Positions 10,195 to 20,604 of a stretch of DNA of 64,000 nt are shown here, piece by piece. This stretch comes from Cycas panzhihuaensis. Taxonomy: Eukaryota > Cycadophyta. The stretch lies in NCBI GenBank assembly GCA_023213395.1, contig CM041465.1, forward strand, positions 167,097,741-167,161,740, written 5' to 3'. A model generated the notes under the pieces. The model saw nothing but the letters and a program-made list of their open reading frames with translations, had not been told where the DNA came from and searched no databases. The position numbers and the translations under genes are program-made. How positions within the stretch are numbered: position 1 is the stretch's first letter; each line of letters starts with the position of its first letter.

Positions 10195-10345
10195 ACCACA
10201 AATGACCAACGGAGCCGAGAAGAGCATTGAATGCTACAAACCACAAATGAGCAACGGAGCCAAGAAGAGCATTGAATGCTACAAACCATAAATGAGCAAT
10301 GGAGTTGAGAGAGCATTGAATGCTACAAACCATAAATGAATAACA
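10195..10345 (+). repeat. 45-bp tandem repeat, 3.4 copies
   Basis: Units start at 10195, 10240, 10285 and 10329 (partial). Each begins ACCACAAATGA or ACCATAAATGA and carries GAGCATTGAATGCTACAA, itself a near palindrome around GCATTGAATGC. Units 1 and 2 are 45 bp and unit 3 is 44 bp. Confidence 0.9.
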
Positions 10346-10370
10346 TAGATGTGTTGTGACCAAAGTCTAA

Positions 10371-10475
10371 CGCTCCAGCGCCATCGAAGAACCTGCAAAG
10401 CCTCACGCTCCAACCCCATCGAAGAACCTGCAAAGGCTCACGCTCCAGCGCCATCAAAGAACCTGCAAAGAAACC
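10371..10475 (+). repeat. 35-bp tandem repeat, 3 copies
   Basis: Units start at 10371, 10406 and 10441, each with CGCTCCA, a CCATC(G/A)AAGAACCTGCAAAG core and a spacer. It is GC-richer than its surroundings and lies just 3' of the 45-bp array. Confidence 0.9.
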
Positions 10476-10648
10476 CTTGCCGCCACCATCGCCAATGCGA
10501 GAAAGGTAGGGTTTTCCTCACCTTTACCCCACTTGGATGCCAATTCTCATTTAAAATTATCTTTGTGTTTTAATATAAATAACTTCATCAGGTCTGCGCC
10601 CATAATTTCATTATTTTTTGTTTTATTTGTTTATTTAAAATAAATCTA

Positions 10649-10665
10649 CCCCCCCCCCCCCCCCC
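10649..10665 (+). repeat. Homopolymer C tract
   Basis: About 17 consecutive C, opening the C-rich/palindrome region of the Cop-B leader. Confidence 0.9.
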
Positions 10666-10704
10666 TCTCCCCTTTACTTTATAAAGTCTTTTATTTTTAA
10701 TTCA

Positions 10705-11150
10705 AATCAATCTTTGATTTTTAAACCTTATACTTTGATTTCAATCAAAGTCCCCCCCCACTTTTTTTAAACCTTATAAATACCTTTTAATTTTTTGATT
10801 CAAATGAATCAAAGCCGAACCCGCCCTTTTTTTTATTAATCTTAATACTTTGATTTAAATCAAAGTTTTCCCTCCATTAACGTTATTACTTTGATTTGAA
10901 TCAAAGCCCCCTCCCTATTATATTTTACACTTCGATTTAATTAAAATCCCCCACTTTACCTTGATTTAAAATCAAAGTTTCTCCATTAAACCTTATAGTA
11001 TAATTTAAACTAAAGTCCATCCCATTATCCTTTGTATTTTTTATTTAAAATCAAACCCCCCACATTATATAATTTGATTTAAATCAAATGCCTCTCCCCT
11101 TCCATATTATATTTTATACTTTGACTTAAATCTAATTCCCTCCCCTTAAA
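10705..11150 (+). repeat. Array of about ten palindromes (CTTTGATTTAAATCAAAG core) separated by C tracts
   Basis: Perfect 18-bp palindrome CTTTGATTTAAATCAAAG at 10848-10865. Near copies lie at 10733-10750, about 10794-10814, 10889-10906, 10929-10946 (eroded), 10959-10977, about 11000-11016, about 11040-11056, 11072-11089 (perfect, ATTTGATTTAAATCAAAT) and about 11126-11142. Spacing is mostly 40-60 bp and the spacers are runs of C with CCTTATA or ATTATA. It is a tandem array of about 50-bp units whose palindromic half is better kept than the spacer. Confidence 0.9.
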
Positions 11151-11893
11151 ATATTTTTTTATTAAAACAAACCCCTCCTATAATACCTTTGTTAAAATAA
11201 ATCTAATACCCTTTATTTTTTTCAATACAAACTCTTTCTTTCAATTACATTCTCCCCTTTCCCTTCCAAACATTTTATTAACATTTAAACAAAATCCTAC
11301 TCTCTTAAGTTTTCTCCTTATAAGGTATTTATAAACTTCATTCCCTTATTATTATTATCCTTTAATATATTTTAACGATTTAATTTAACTATATTTTAAT
11401 TACTTAAAACAAATATAGTTAATCCTAGGTAAATCTAATTAACCTTTTACCATTACATTTACTTTTTCTCCTTAACACTTAATCTATAAGATTTAAAATT
11501 TAATCCTTAAAATTATACATTTTTTTTTTATATAAAAAGGGAAACAAAATACCCAGTTATATTTTTTAAATCACTTACTTCGTTAAGGAAAATTGTTTAT
11601 TTGTCTGAAAGGGATTTGTTACTTTTTAAGGGGGATAGTTTATTTTTTAAAAGGGGACTAATTCTTTTTCCTAAGGGGAACTATTTTTTCTAAGAGAGAA
11701 CTTTTTTTTCAAAAATGATTACTTAAGAAATTGCTTTTAAGAAGTTGGTTGTGTTCTTTTATTAATCAATGCAGACTAAGATATTCTTGTGAATTAGATC
11801 TATTAATAAGATTAATGTTTTTCACTAGGTAATTGTTTTTTCAAGTCATCTTCATAATTTTTAAATCTACAAATAAACCTCAACACTCCCAAT

Positions 11894-12940
11894 ATGGCAT
11901 TAATGCCAGGGATAGTCACCTATGTTCTAATTCCAGTATTAACTAGCTCAAATTATGTCGACTAGAGGAATCGTATATCCCATTAGCTTAAACAACAAAA
12001 AGTATGACGATATGTAACAGGTGAATTTCAAAAACTAAAAGCAAATGCTACTGAGAATCTTATGGTATATCTGATGAACTCAGATGCCGCATTAGGCACC
12101 ATATTAAATTCTCTCTCACCAGAAATTAGTCGATAATTTTTTGAAAAAGATGACTTAGCCACTGTCTAGAAAACCTTGGAAGAAAAATATGACAAGGTTG
12201 ATACACATCAAGTAGCTATTCTAGAAGAATAATTATATAATCTAACTTTTGATGACTTTACAAATGTTGAGAATTTTTTAACAAAAATTCAATCAATCAA
12301 TAAAGATCTAGATAATTGCATTAAATCCAAAACCAAAGAAGGTGATATAGAAAAAATAACTATGCATATCAAAGACGATGACACACTCGTACGTCTTGTA
12401 GTTAATAAATTACCAAAACACTTCAATCTTTACCAAGCTGCCAGACAATAAGCTGGCAATCCACCTATCACATTCAATCAACTGACAAATCAGTTGATTG
12501 AACATCAAACAATGTTAAGTAGAACAGGTGCAATAAAAGATCATTCACAGGCTTTATTTTCTAAAACTAAGCCATAATTTAAAAATAAATAACAAAATAA
12601 TAACTTTCATAACAATAATAAAAAATTTAATAAACCTCATCGAGGTTCACCATCTAATTCTCAAAATAATGTTAAATATTCTGGTCCAATTAAAAACCAG
12701 AATACTTCCAATCAATTCGTTTCTAATAGAAACAATGCATCTTCTTCTCAGAATACTAGTTGTGCCTACTGTCATAAAAGAGGCCATACTATTGATGTTT
12801 GTAGAAGTAGAATAGCTTTAGAAGTATGGAAAACTTCCAAGGGATTGCAAAATAAATCACAATCCCATTCTCAATCTTATTTTCAATCACATTCACAATC
12901 ACGACCACAAAACTGCCAATTTCATAATCGTTCCTTAGCA
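11894..12940 (+). pseudogene. Cop-B gag (broken)
   Basis: Starts at ATG 11894. An early NYVD-stop-RNRI stretch fits the Asn-Tyr-xx-Trp motif at the start of copia gag. The UBN2-type capsid follows (DAALGTILNSLSPEI, LEEKYDKVDTHQVAI, LVVNKLPKHFN), then an Asn/Ser-rich tail and a complete zinc knuckle CAYCHKRGHTIDVC near 12761-12802 (CX2CX4HX4C intact), then a Gln/Ser run (QSHSQSYFQSHSQS). About eight in-frame stops, mostly TAG or TAA from Trp and Gln codons, break it, but the frame is otherwise kept over 1 kb. Confidence 0.9.
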
Positions 12941-12949
12941 GCAACAACT

Positions 12950-13360
12950 TCTGCATTTATTGCTCCTTCCAACCAACCACCACAATGGATTCTTGACTCT
13001 GGTATGTCCCATCATATAACTGGACACTAGAAAAACTTAACCACTTATCAATCTGAAATAAACTCTGAAGAAGAGATTTCTTTTGGTAATGGTAATCAAC
13101 TCAAAGTCAAAGGATCTGGTGATGTTACCCTAAAGGATGGTTCAATCAAGGACATTTTTTACGTACTTGGTTTGTTACTAAACCTCCTCTCAATATATTA
13201 AATTTGCTAGAAAGACTTTATTGTTGAATTCTGGAAAAATAAATTTATCATTAAAGATCCATTACACAAATTCAAACGTATTGCTTCAGGACTTGTTGAT
13301 CATAATATAGGTCTTTATAATATGACCAGTTTTCAAAATAATAAATCAAAATCATTTAGT
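12950..13360 (+). pseudogene. Cop-B aspartic protease (broken)
   Basis: PQWILDSGMSHHITGH at 12982-13029 is the copia protease active-site block with the catalytic DSG intact. FGNGNQLKVKGSG and the DIFYVLGL block follow. The frame ends with TAG directly after the active-site block, and a frameshift occurs near 13170-13200. It would cleave the gag-pol polyprotein. Confidence 0.88.
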
Positions 13361-13369
13361 GCATTCATT

Positions 13370-14240
13370 GCTAAATCTGACTCAGTCAACAAACTTTGGC
13401 ATACGAGATTTGGCTATACTAGCTATGGAAAATTGTAATATTTAATCAAGCATGAAATGGTCCATGGTTTACCACCATTAAACACTATTTATGGTGTTTG
13501 TGAAGCCTGTGTGACAGGCAAACAACACATGAATCCATTTCCATGCAAAACTCAATACTGAGCAACTACTCCACTAGAACTTGTCCACTCTGATATATGT
13601 GGACCTTTTCATATACCATCATACTCAGGATCTTGTTATTTAGTTACATTCATTGATGATTATTCAAGAAAATGTTGGGTTTATATGCTCAAAACATGCA
13701 GTCAAGTGCTCGACATTTTCGTTGAATATAAAATGTTAGTAGAAAATCAATCCAATTCAAGAATTAAAATATTCCAATCTGATAATGCTAAGGAATATTT
13801 AAGTAGGAATTTTACCTCTTTCTGTAAATCACATGGAATTTAATTCTAAAATTTAGTTGCATACACGTCTCAACAAAACAGTGTTGTTGAACGTAAAAAC
13901 TATACTCTTGTTGAAATGACTCGTTGCATGTTACATGCAAAGAATCTCAATCTAAAACTATGGGCAGAAGCAATTAACTGCTCTAATTATTTATTAAATC
14001 GTTTACCCAGTAAAAGTTTACAAAACGTCACTCCGGAACAAAAATAGTCTGGAAGAAAACCATCTGTCCAACACTTACGAATCTTTGATAGTATCACATG
14101 GGGACATATCCCTCACGAAAGACATAAAAAGTTAGATAAAAAAAGTCAAAAATACATCTTTGTTGGCTACACAGAAGAGAGAGTAGCCTATAGACTTTTT
14201 TTAGATCTCATCACACATTTCTATTTTTTTTGATGTAGTA
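13370..14240 (+). pseudogene. Cop-B integrase (broken)
   Basis: Pre-integrase zinc module: KLWHTRFGYTSYGKL near 13395 and CEACVTGKQH near 13500 (one zinc His has become Tyr). Core: LVHSDICGPF near 13578 (first Asp), FQSDNAKEYL near 13772 (second Asp), SQQNSVVERKN near 13870 (catalytic Glu, present). All DD35E residues survive, but stops at 13437, 13560, 13842 and 14046 break the frame. The C-terminal KYIFVGYTEE block at 14150-14180 is duplicated downstream. Confidence 0.9.
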
Positions 14241-14372
14241 TTTATGAAGAAAAAAGAAGGCTTCATCTACTACTAGATAAAAAGTCAAAAATACATCTTT
14301 GTTGGCTACAAGAAGAGAGTAAAAATAGACTTTTTTAGATCTAGTCAACGCATTTTATTTTTTTTTGATGGT
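14131..14372 (+). repeat. Imperfect direct duplication in the integrase C-terminus
   Basis: 14131-14235 and 14272-14370 share AGATAAAAA(AA)GTCAAAAATACATC and the rest of the FVGY-coding segment through GATCTCAT/GATCTAGT and a T8-10 run followed by GATG. The second copy has short deletions. A single duplication of about 140 bp inside Cop-B is the simplest reading. Confidence 0.85.
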
Positions 14373-14374
14373 GA

Positions 14375-14602
14375 TGAGTATGTAGAACTTCCTGTTGAAG
14401 ATTTGTTAACCAACACTCATTTGGTTGATGATTCTGATATTATAGATTCTTTATCAACTCAAGTCCAAAATTGGACCCTATCAGAATCCACTAAAACAGA
14501 TCCTTCTCTTCAAGCTAGTACATTAAATCAACCTACAACCTCAGATTTAGTTACTCGTAAGCAACCAGTTTGGGCAACCAAAATGCTTGCTGATATTGGA
14601 TC
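14375..14602 (+). pseudogene. Cop-B integrase-RT linker
   Basis: An open stretch in the pol frame with low-complexity Ser/Thr/Gln content (LSTQVQNWTLSESTKTDPS). It ends at the GGATC target site of the solo LTR. The same frame resumes at 17101 after the second GGATC. Confidence 0.75.
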
Positions 14603-17100
14603 TGAAACGCTCTCCACGGGGCAATGATCCAACGCCTAGCGGGAAGGACACAAAACCACAGGGCTAATAGGCTAAAGAACGAGGATCATACCGCGGACGT
14701 CCGTCTTGGCGCCGGAGTGCACGGATCGCAAGGTGCCTGGTTGCTTCCTGTAGCCGCAAGGCGAGACCCTCCTACCCTTCCGGATGGCCGGAAGGGAAAA
14801 GGAAACTACGCCGCTACTTCTCAAGGCAATGAGAAAGCGAAGGGGTAACCAACCAAACGTGTCACGGGTAAGATATGTGCAAGAGCTAAAGGAGAATCGG
14901 TCAAAGAATCTCGACACTATAGTGTGCGTGGTGTAGCAAAGAAAGCGACGTAAAGCAAATGTAGAGCAAAAAGCAAGTACAAAATAAATAGTTATTTCTT
15001 TTCCTTTTCCTTATATTTCTCTAACTACCAAAGCAAGCGAAAGAAACGTAAGAGCGAGAAAGGAGTATGAAGGGTGAGCGGAGAATACCGGATCCGGTTG
15101 GCCGAGACGCAGTGTCCGTCCACCTGCGCTTCCTCCCGCCGTCCTCCTCAGATGCGACGCTTGCAAGCGGTGATGGGGATCACTTACCTCCCGAAAGCAA
15201 ATAAGCACTAGCTAAACCGAAATGATGTAAAATAAAGCTCAAACGACATACACAAAGGGAAAACGCATTAAGCAAGTGTCGATCGGCAATGGGTCGACCT
15301 TATGCCCCTCGTCCCGAACGCCTCCCGCAAGCAAACAAGCGGAATACCTTCCTCTCGAAAGAGAGGCTACGATGCCAAAAGATATATGTATATATGTTGC
15401 AAGTAAAGCGAACTAAGTTAAAAGATATGGCTAAATGCTAACATGCAGTAAAAGAAGCAAAGTCACACGATAAGCATGCCAAGGTCACATACCACAAACG
15501 CACCCCAAATGGGGTTGAGTATAGCCCTGGATGGCTAACTCACCCACGAGAGGTCTCCACAGATGTAAGGGAAACGATGCTAGCATGCGACAAAAGATCA
15601 TGGAGCAACGGTAGCATATGCCAAGGTAAACACTCAACCGATTCTCAAAGCCTCTCTAGCCCTACTTAAGCAAAAGCGGGAATAAAGGGGAGAGGAAAAG
15701 GGACGGAACCCTTGGGGAGTAGGACGGCAATGGGGAACGGAACCCCGCCTAATCTCCCTCAAACCCTCGTGTAACCCTTTATGCCTATTTGCTTAAGAAG
15801 TGGCGAAAGAGAAGGATGGGAGAAGAAGGGTGAGTGGAAGAAAAGAATGGGAAACTAAGCCTATCCTCGGGTGACACTCTAATAAGCCACAAACACTATG
15901 GTTCCTCGCATCAACCTACTAAGGGGAAACCAAGAAAGTGCATACATAAAAGGAAGCAAAGAGTTGCAAGTGAAATAATACAAAAAAACAAGCAAAAACA
16001 CCAAAGAAATGACACCAAATACCTCAAATGATGAAGGAGGAGTGCATGTGAGCACTTGGCAACTTGGCCCGGTCCAAGAGATGCCTATGAAGCAATGTAG
16101 CATGTCCCTTGCAAGAGAGAGGAGTGGTGGAGCCTCATGCAAGAAAGTGAGATGGAAATGGTTCCTTGCAATGGTTTTCTTGGTGCGTAATCCTCTGGAG
16201 GCCTTCAATATGTGTGAGGAGGAAGAGTGCTTGTGTTGGAGCTCTGTAGGGGCAGAATGGCCCTGTATCTCCAAAGAATAGCAGCCCTTGGTGCCTCCGT
16301 CCCCACAAATGCTGAAAGGTGTCTCTTGTTCTTGTTTGTTTGTCTTGTCTTTGTGAAGAAAACTTGAGAGGAGAGTGAAGTAGAGAGAGTAGAAAATTCA
16401 TTCAATCATAATCATAATCCCAAGAAATGAGTGAAAAGGAGTTTTATGTCTTGAGTGAAGCAAGTGAACGTTGGGGGCCTCGCGCCCAACTGTTAGAGCC
16501 ACGCTGGCGATTCCGAAAAATCGCGGCATCGCCGCTTTTTTTTAAATTTTAACAGTTGCATCATGCAAGAACTTAGCGGCATCACGGAACTCCATGCATC
16601 GCTTAGTTTATCGCAGACGAACCGAAACCCAAAAAATGTAAAATTAAAGTAAGAAATCGGTCTTTAAGGTAAAATCATAAGTTAAACCCAAAATACATTA
16701 GTCAAGAGCGCTTTAGGTCATGGGCATGTACTCAAACGGTGCAAAAGACCTAACTAAGGGTTAAACCAAAGCTTAGAAAGGGTTTGCAACATAAGCGACG
16801 CTGTAACACGCATAAACAGTGGCAAAATCATCCCGAAAGACCATGGAGACGCTGTGGGTGGTTGTACGCCATACGGTGTCGCATTCACGATGAATGCCCC
16901 GCTGTGAGTCGTCATAGGCTAAAAGGTGCCGTTAGGCACATGCATAATGAACAAGCAATCAAACAGGTGCATATGGACAGGCACATGTCAATCAAACCAT
17001 TCCCACCATCGCGGCGATCATAAGTAAGCAAAGTAAAGGCATATACCTGCACAAACCTGTGTCGATGTGTCGCGAGTCCATTCCCGATAGCCGGGAAACA
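14603..17100 (-). mobile_element. Tat-type solo LTR (2498 bp), TSD GGATC, inserted in the Cop-B pol gene
   Basis: Begins TGAAACGC, ends GGGAAACA, flanked by GGATC at 14598-14602 and 17101-17105. It aligns in scattered blocks with the LTRs of Tat-1 (28143-30907, 42456-45204): the GGATGGCCGGAAGGGAA block, CCCTTGGGGAGTAGG, and the TCCATTCC...GGAAACA end. It is therefore a related but distinct family, in the same orientation as Tat-1 (minus). No internal region remains, so LTR-LTR recombination has removed the body. It is markedly richer in CG dinucleotides than anything around it. Confidence 0.92.
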
Positions 17101-18168
17101 GGATCTAATGTAAGCAATCCTACTGATACTAGGTGCACACATACACAAAAATTTCATGCAAAATTTGCCTTAATGGCAAAAATAATAGAAAAAAATGATT
17201 CCAAAACTTTTAAACAAGCCAACAACAATCCTGTTTGGCAAGATACTATGCAGACTGAATTTGCCGCCTTAATTGAAAATTCCACCTGGGATCTTGTTCC
17301 TCTCCCACCTGGGAAAAATGTAGTCGACTGTAAATGGGTTTATAGAACTAAATATAATTCAACAGGCACAGTGGAGAAATATAAAGCTCACCTTGTTGCC
17401 AAAGGATTTTCCCAAATAGATGGCATTGACTATAATGAAACCTTTACTCTTATTGTAAAGATGAATACAATCAAGATAATTATTGCTCTTGCAACTAAAT
17501 TTGGTTGGAAAATCCACCAAATGGATGTTAAGAGTGCTTTCTTGAATGGTGATCTCAAAGAAGAGATCTATATGTCACAACCACCTGGATTTATCGAAAA
17601 TCCTAATTTAGTCTGTAAACTTAAAAAATCTATTTATGGTTTAAAACAAGCTCCTCGAGCTTGGTATATTAAAGTCGATGATTACTTAATCCACATTGGA
17701 TACACTAAATGTATTAGTGATCCAAATCTTTATTTTAAACGTGAAGATGAAAATCTTACCATTCTAATTCTTTGTATTGATAACATTATTATCACTAGAT
17801 CATCAACTCATAATATTCATCATCTCAAATCAACTTTAATGAACAAATTTGAAATGACAGATTTAGGTCTATTACATTACTTTTTAGGTTTACAAGTTTA
17901 TCAAAATCAATCAAATATAACATTATCCCAACCTAAGTATATTCTCGATTTAATTCAGAGGTTGAACATGGAAAATGCTAAACCTGTATCTAATCCTTTA
18001 CAATTAGGAGTTAAACTATCTACTGATTATTCAACTCCCTTATGTGATCCAACTCTATACAGACAACTCATTGGTAGTCTAATTTATCTTACACACACCC
18101 GCTTTGACATTTCTTATTCTATTGTTTTATGCTCCAGATATATGCAAAAACCACATGAATCTCACTAG
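17101..18168 (+). pseudogene. Cop-B reverse transcriptase (long open stretch, catalytic box altered)
   Basis: This is the longest open protein stretch in the window, about 350 codons, from the end of the solo LTR to TAG at 18166. Copia RT landmarks in order: WQDTMQTEFAALIENSTWDL, DCKWVYRTKYNSTG, YKAHLVAKGFSQIDGIDY, MDVKSAFLNGDL, YGLKQAPRAWY, the catalytic box at 17772-17783, DLGLLHYFLGL, and YRQLIGSLIYL near the end. The usual YVDD is CIDN, so the second catalytic Asp is lost and the enzyme should be inactive despite the open frame. Upstream codons belong to the solo LTR, so the ATG at 17059 is not a real start. Confidence 0.93.
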
Positions 18169-18665
18169 AAAGTTACTAAACGAATCTTACGCTATTTAGA
18201 GAATACTGTGTTTTATGGTTTAACTTATATTGTAATAAACCATTAACATTAACTGGATATACAGATTCTAATTAGGTAAGTGATTCAAATAATCATAAAT
18301 CTACTTCCGGTTATGTATTTTTTATTGATTCCTTACCTATTACTTAGTCTAGTAAAAAAATGCAGGCACTAACGTTATCAACAACTGAAGCTAAATATCA
18401 AGCATTAGTCGAAGCTGGTAAAGAAGCACTTTGGCTAAAATCACTACTAAATGAAATTGGTCTGACTCTGAACTCTTCAATTGAAATTAAAGTTGATAAT
18501 CAAGGTGTAATTGCTATTGCTACTAATCCTGTTTCTCATTCTAGAACTAAACATATTGAATTACATCAACATTTTATTCGTAATTTAGTTACTGATAATC
18601 TTGTTTGTTTGTCTTATTGTATGAACAGTTCTGATTCGATATTCTTACGAAGTCATTAACTAAAC
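18169..18665 (+). pseudogene. Cop-B RNase H (broken)
   Basis: Continues RT: Y..LTGYTDSN with TAG for Trp near 18245-18275, the HKSTSGYVFFIDS block near 18295-18335, ALTLSTTEAKYQALVEAGKE at 18363-18423 (catalytic Glu position as Glu-Ala-Lys-Tyr), then VDNQGVIAIATNPVSHSRTK near 18490-18550. A TAG and a short frame change break the first part, and the second part is open to 18659. Confidence 0.88.
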
Positions 18666-18781
18666 TAAAGTTTTTACATCTTAGAGATTTATTATAAATA
18701 AAAGAAGTCTCCATCAAATGGAGATCATCATGATGAAGATCTTCTTTTCTCTCCAGTACAAAAGTTTACATTAAAGGGGAA
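18666..18781 (+). promoter_or_regulatory. Cop-B 3' untranslated region with polypurine tract
   Basis: A short non-coding stretch ending in AAAGGGGA (18773-18780), directly before the 3' LTR. This is the plus-strand primer site. Confidence 0.85.
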
Positions 18782-19211
18782 TATTAGATTATATAATATA
18801 AATTTTTGTTTTAATGTTATTATTTAAGTCACATATCTTAAATATTATTTAAGTGATTATAAAGTTCTAAACTTATGTTAAAAGTTAATTGACTTGTGGA
18901 TGGTTGTTAAAATACGGAACTGCATTCCAACGAACCTCCATCCTATTTATTAAGTTCCTAGATTCATGGAATTAGTTCCAGGAATCTAGGAGGTCTGTCC
19001 ATGTGCCTGAAACCAGGCTGTATTTTAGAGGTTAGTTATTGTATTATTTTTTTCATTCATTTATTAATACAACTTAGATTAGGAGGTGGTTTTTCTTCCC
19101 CAGAAGGGGTTTTCCACCTGTCAACCCTATGTACATGTGCATTGTCATTTTTTTGTATTTTTCCTTTTATACCTGTGATTTAATGATTATGTGCATGTAC
19201 TTATTCTATCA
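18782..19211 (+). repeat. Cop-B 3' LTR
   Basis: 430 bp, partner of 8981-9409. Its first dinucleotide is TA instead of TG. It ends CTATCA and is followed by the ATTAT target-site duplication (19212-19216). Confidence 0.95.
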
Positions 19212-19216
19212 ATTAT

Positions 19217-20604
19217 AAGCTGAAGATCTGAAAGTTTTATTAAGGGATCTGGTATATTTATGTCTTAAGATCAATTTAAGATCAATCTCATTAAATTTCA
19301 ACCACTGGTTAGTGAGATCTATGTAGTTTTCTCACAGTTACTAATTTTACCTACTCAACCCCATAAAGGACCTTCCAAGGGCATTTTGGACATTTTTTTT
19401 GGTAGAGTTTACAGATGGTGCAGAAGGGATAGTTAATGTACATGTCAAAACACAACTTTTAACATATTAAAATCCATATTTAAAATTTGCCCATTTATCA
19501 TTATTTGTAAATTTTGTGAAAAAATCATAAAATATGGCAAAATAGCATGCATATAGATTTAGAAAAATCATCATTTTATCGGCAAGTTGATCTGATTTTT
19601 AGCCCATTGTGGCTTTTGTATCAAAACTTCTAAAATCATATTTGGAAACATTGTACTAAAGTAAGGGAAACCTTGGATCAGAGGTAACATCTGGTTCCCC
19701 TGCTAAATCTAGCATGCTTTTCTATTTGCACATATAGCATAAAGCATCATAAAAGCAACAACAACAATAAAGCATCACAAAAGCAGCAATAACAACTAAG
19801 CATCATAAAAGCAGCAACATCAACAAAGAAAGCATGAAAAGAAAGCAAGCACATTTGGCAAGTTTCTATTTCAGTTTTTAGCTATACAGAAACATCTTAT
19901 ACTATTCCTAAAAGGAATCTCATTTGTACGATCTATACTGCCAGTTCTTGACTTATGCACACACTCGCCTTGGTTGAAATAGACCAAGGTTGGCCAAAGT
20001 TAAGGCCCTAAGGGAGGTGTAAGTTTCATACTAGGTCTGGTCTTAATCAGAATAGTTGTGGAGGGACATGTTAGCCATACTTACGACCTCCAATCAGGGA
20101 TAATCCTGATAACCACTGGAAAAATTGAAAACCTTAATGCAAGATTAAAATTAATCCGGTCTAATATCTATCATAGCCGTGGGATACGCAGTACTGTTTG
20201 ACTCTTCAGAGGAGGTATATAGCTGCTCATTGATGAACTGGGTGAGGAGTGGGAGTACCTGGGCTCCATTGTGACTTGGATTTCATCACCAAAAGCAGGT
20301 GCGGGTATCGCGGGTAAAGGCCCTAATCATATACTAGAAGCCTTAGGCATCGAAACCTCACCTACATTTGTACATAAGTGAGAGGTTAGTGGCATGACAC
20401 ATCACCACTCTTTGCCAGCTCTACATTAGGCCCTATTCTTGCATTATTTCTTATATTCATTTTTTATAATTATTGAAAAATAGTTAATCATTTCTTGCTT
20501 CTCATCATAATAATCATTTCTACATCCCTACTACACCAGGTGTATTAGCCACACGTGTTAGTAGCACATACTTATATCATCTCTTCTACTTTTACATCAT
20601 CACC
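19217..20604 (+). other. Cop-A untranslated leader, second part
   Basis: Non-coding. It holds a 28-bp repeat (19741-19830) and a stretch (about 19960-20440) that is conserved, in reverse complement, in the Cop-C leader around 60050-60330. That stretch includes a short hairpin (20093-20110) and a TATAGCTGCTCATTG motif near 20218. The conservation between two diverged copies suggests a functional RNA leader of this family. Confidence 0.72.
19741..19830 (+). repeat. 28-bp tandem repeat, about 3 copies
   Basis: Units AAAGCATCATAAAAGCAACA... starting at about 19741, 19769 and 19798, A/C-rich, in the Cop-A leader. Confidence 0.8.

Larger units (their letters stand above)
9422..11893 (+). other. 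Cop-B leader: 2.5 kb, repeat-rich, non-coding for the element
   Basis: The interval between PBS and gag is unusually long. It contains an AT-rich start (9422-9670), a coding-like block on the opposite strand (about 9670-10190), a 45-bp and a 35-bp tandem repeat (10195-10475), a C17 tract (10649-10665), an array of palindromes (about 10705-11150) and AT-rich sequence to the gag ATG at 11894. No element protein is encoded here. Confidence 0.7.
8981..19211 (+). mobile_element. Cop-B: Ty1/copia element nested in the Cop-A leader, TSD ATTAT
   Basis: LTRs at 8981-9409 and 18782-19211 (429 and 430 bp, about 22 differences by eye) with TSD ATTAT at 8976-8980 and 19212-19216. PBS at 9410, PPT AAAGGGGA just before the 3' LTR. 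The 3' LTR starts TATTAG rather than TGTTAG (G-to-A). The internal region holds a long, repeat-rich leader (9422-11893), then gag, protease, integrase, RT and RNase H. A Tat-type solo LTR (14603-17100) is inserted between integrase and RT. The family is different from Cop-A. Confidence 0.95.

Noticed and set aside
10649-10665. C17 run considered as an assembly gap or telomere-like repeat
   Set aside because: It has no telomere hexamer and sits in a naturally C-rich leader; sequencing slippage in length is possible but it is a real tract.
15879-16281. Overlapping open stretches on both strands (131, 90 and 88 codons)
   Set aside because: They lie inside the solo LTR, have no recognisable domain, overlap on opposite strands, and are not kept in the related Tat-1 LTRs.
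17059-17100. Upstream ATG giving a longer Cop-B RT protein
   Set aside because: These codons belong to the solo LTR and precede the GGATC duplication; they were never part of the copia protein.
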